From Linum tenue (lineage: Eukaryota; Streptophyta; Magnoliopsida; Malpighiales; Linaceae): a stretch of DNA of 64,000 nucleotides. The notes under the pieces are model-generated. The model saw nothing but the letters and a program-made list of their open reading frames with translations. It had not been told where the DNA came from and searched no databases. A program made the position numbers and the translations under genes. The DNA lies in contig CAMGYJ010000008.1 in NCBI GenBank assembly GCA_946122785.1, forward strand, positions 59,192,877-59,256,876. The letters are read 5' to 3'. Below, piece after piece: positions 63,032 to 64,000 of the stretch (the first letter of the stretch is position 1; each line of letters starts with the position of its first letter).

Positions 63032-64000
63032 TTAATTAACATCTGTTCTCCCGACTTTTGCCTCAGCTCGGGTCAACGGGTGAACTACAACAAGTCGATC
63101 CTCTATGTCTCGCCCAATATCTCGCGGAGGATAGCAGAGGACTTGAGCACGTGTGCAGGGATTCCCCTCAAGGCAGCTCTTGGCAGATACCTCGGGATAC
63201 AGGCGATTCATGAACGAGTTACCAAAGGACGCTACCAGTCACTTCTGCTTCGCATTCAGAAGAAGATGACTCCTTGGAAAGTTAAACGGCTCTCCTTTGC
63301 TGCTCGCCTCACCGTGGCTAAATCGGTAACTGCTTCTTTACCTGTGTATAATATGCATACCGAGCTGATCCCGAGCGGTGTGTGTAGGAGCATTGACAAA
63401 ATCAGCAGGGACTTTATCTGGGGTGATGAGGAGGAGAAAGCTAAGATGCACCTCGTCGCTTGGGATACTTTGAGTACGCCTAAGGAGCAAGGGGGAGTAA
63501 GTTTAAGACCGACGCGACAAGCCAACATAGCCATGCTTGCTAAAGGCTGCTGGCGGTTGCTCAAGGAGAAGGAAAATCTCTGGTCCCGTATCCTCCACTC
63601 CAAGTACGGAAGACAACGCCAAGGCCTAGACATATTCCGGAAGTGTCAGGGAAGTTCCTTCACCTGGAATAGCTTGCTGAAAGCGGCTGATCTGTTTAAG
63701 AAGGGATGTGCGTGGAATATTAAGAATGGGAGACGGACTAATTTTTGGTTGGACCCGTGGGTTTTGCAGGGACCCCTTAAGGAGGAGGCCACTGGAGCTA
63801 TCCCAGGGAACATGGAGCTAGCAACGGCGGATTTTGTTAGGGACGATGGCAGCTGGTGTACAGAGCTTTTTGAAGACCTACTGCGTCCGGATACCTGTAA
63901 CAAAATCCTGAGTACGGCGGTGGACAAGCTATCTCAAGAAGAAGATTCTCTGTTCTGGTCCGAGACGGCAGATGGCAGGTTCTCTACTAAGTCTGCCTAT
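63032..64000 (+). CDS. LINE pol, C-terminal RT and downstream region, 5'-truncated, runs off the window
   Basis: The frame is open from 63032, just after a TGA, through the last base (323 codons). SGQRVNYNKSILYVSPNIS and YLGIQAIHERVTKGRYQSLL are the end of the RT palm/thumb. WKVKRLSFAARLTVAKSVTA, RDFIWGDEEEKAKMHLVAW and WSRILHSKYG follow. RRTNFWLDPW and FWSETADGRFSTKSAY lead toward the zf-RVT domain. This order is that of plant L1-type LINEs. The catalytic YADD lies upstream and is missing, as expected for 5' truncation. Confidence 0.9.

Overview
The window looks like repeat-dense nuclear DNA of a seed plant, probably an angiosperm. The evidence is the transposon families present: Athila/Tat-type Ty3/gypsy elements primed by tRNA-Asp, Tork- and Retrofit-like Ty1/copia elements, a CACTA (En/Spm) element with TNP2 and Ptta-type genes, and plant LINE remnants. 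I find no host gene, rRNA or tRNA gene that I can defend. The species cannot be named from the sequence.

Layout, left to right. 1-3301 is the 3' end of a non-autonomous LTR retrotransposon (copy A), inserted into a decayed minus-strand Athila gag-pol (3302 to about 7110). A LINE RNase H scrap lies at 7499-7831. 8316-27766 is an old non-autonomous element (B) broken by two younger insertions. The first is a complete sister element, D (10260-15884), with 1444-bp LTRs and a perfect CTGAC target duplication. The second is a Tat-lineage gypsy element, E (17151-26070), with gag, a damaged pol and an antisense gene. 28.9-32.15 kb holds two decayed gypsy remnants, the second chromovirus-like (G). 32154-41693 is a CACTA transposon. 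Its Ptta-like gene is split by a solo LTR (33981-35523, duplication GAGGG) and its TNP2 gene by a deleted non-autonomous element, F (37385-40120, duplication GTCAT).

From 41.8 to 50.8 kb lies a patchwork of copia fragments in both orientations, a (TG)n microsatellite, a short LTR and an Athila-like 3' ORF remnant. 50849-53547 is the LTR and gag of another family member (H). It abuts 53548-61117, a very young minus-strand element (I) carrying one intact 948-codon gag-protease ORF without reverse transcriptase. The window ends with copia 3' remnants and a 5'-truncated LINE pol that runs off the edge.

The most unusual theme is the group A, B, D, F, H and I. All six have LTRs opening TGA(T/A)...ACATGTTT or close variants. 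The four whose priming site is visible (B, D, H, I) use a tRNA-Asp site, decayed in B. Copies with a preserved 3' region carry two RNA-like hairpins whose stems change in a compensatory way. Each LTR has, in the presumed U3, a cluster of short inverted repeats with a CG-R-C-CG core whose arms differ completely between subfamilies. The same palindrome words occur in LTRs of unrelated lineages in this window. None of A, B, D, F or I has a reverse transcriptase (H is cut before pol), so their movement must depend on enzymes from autonomous relatives.
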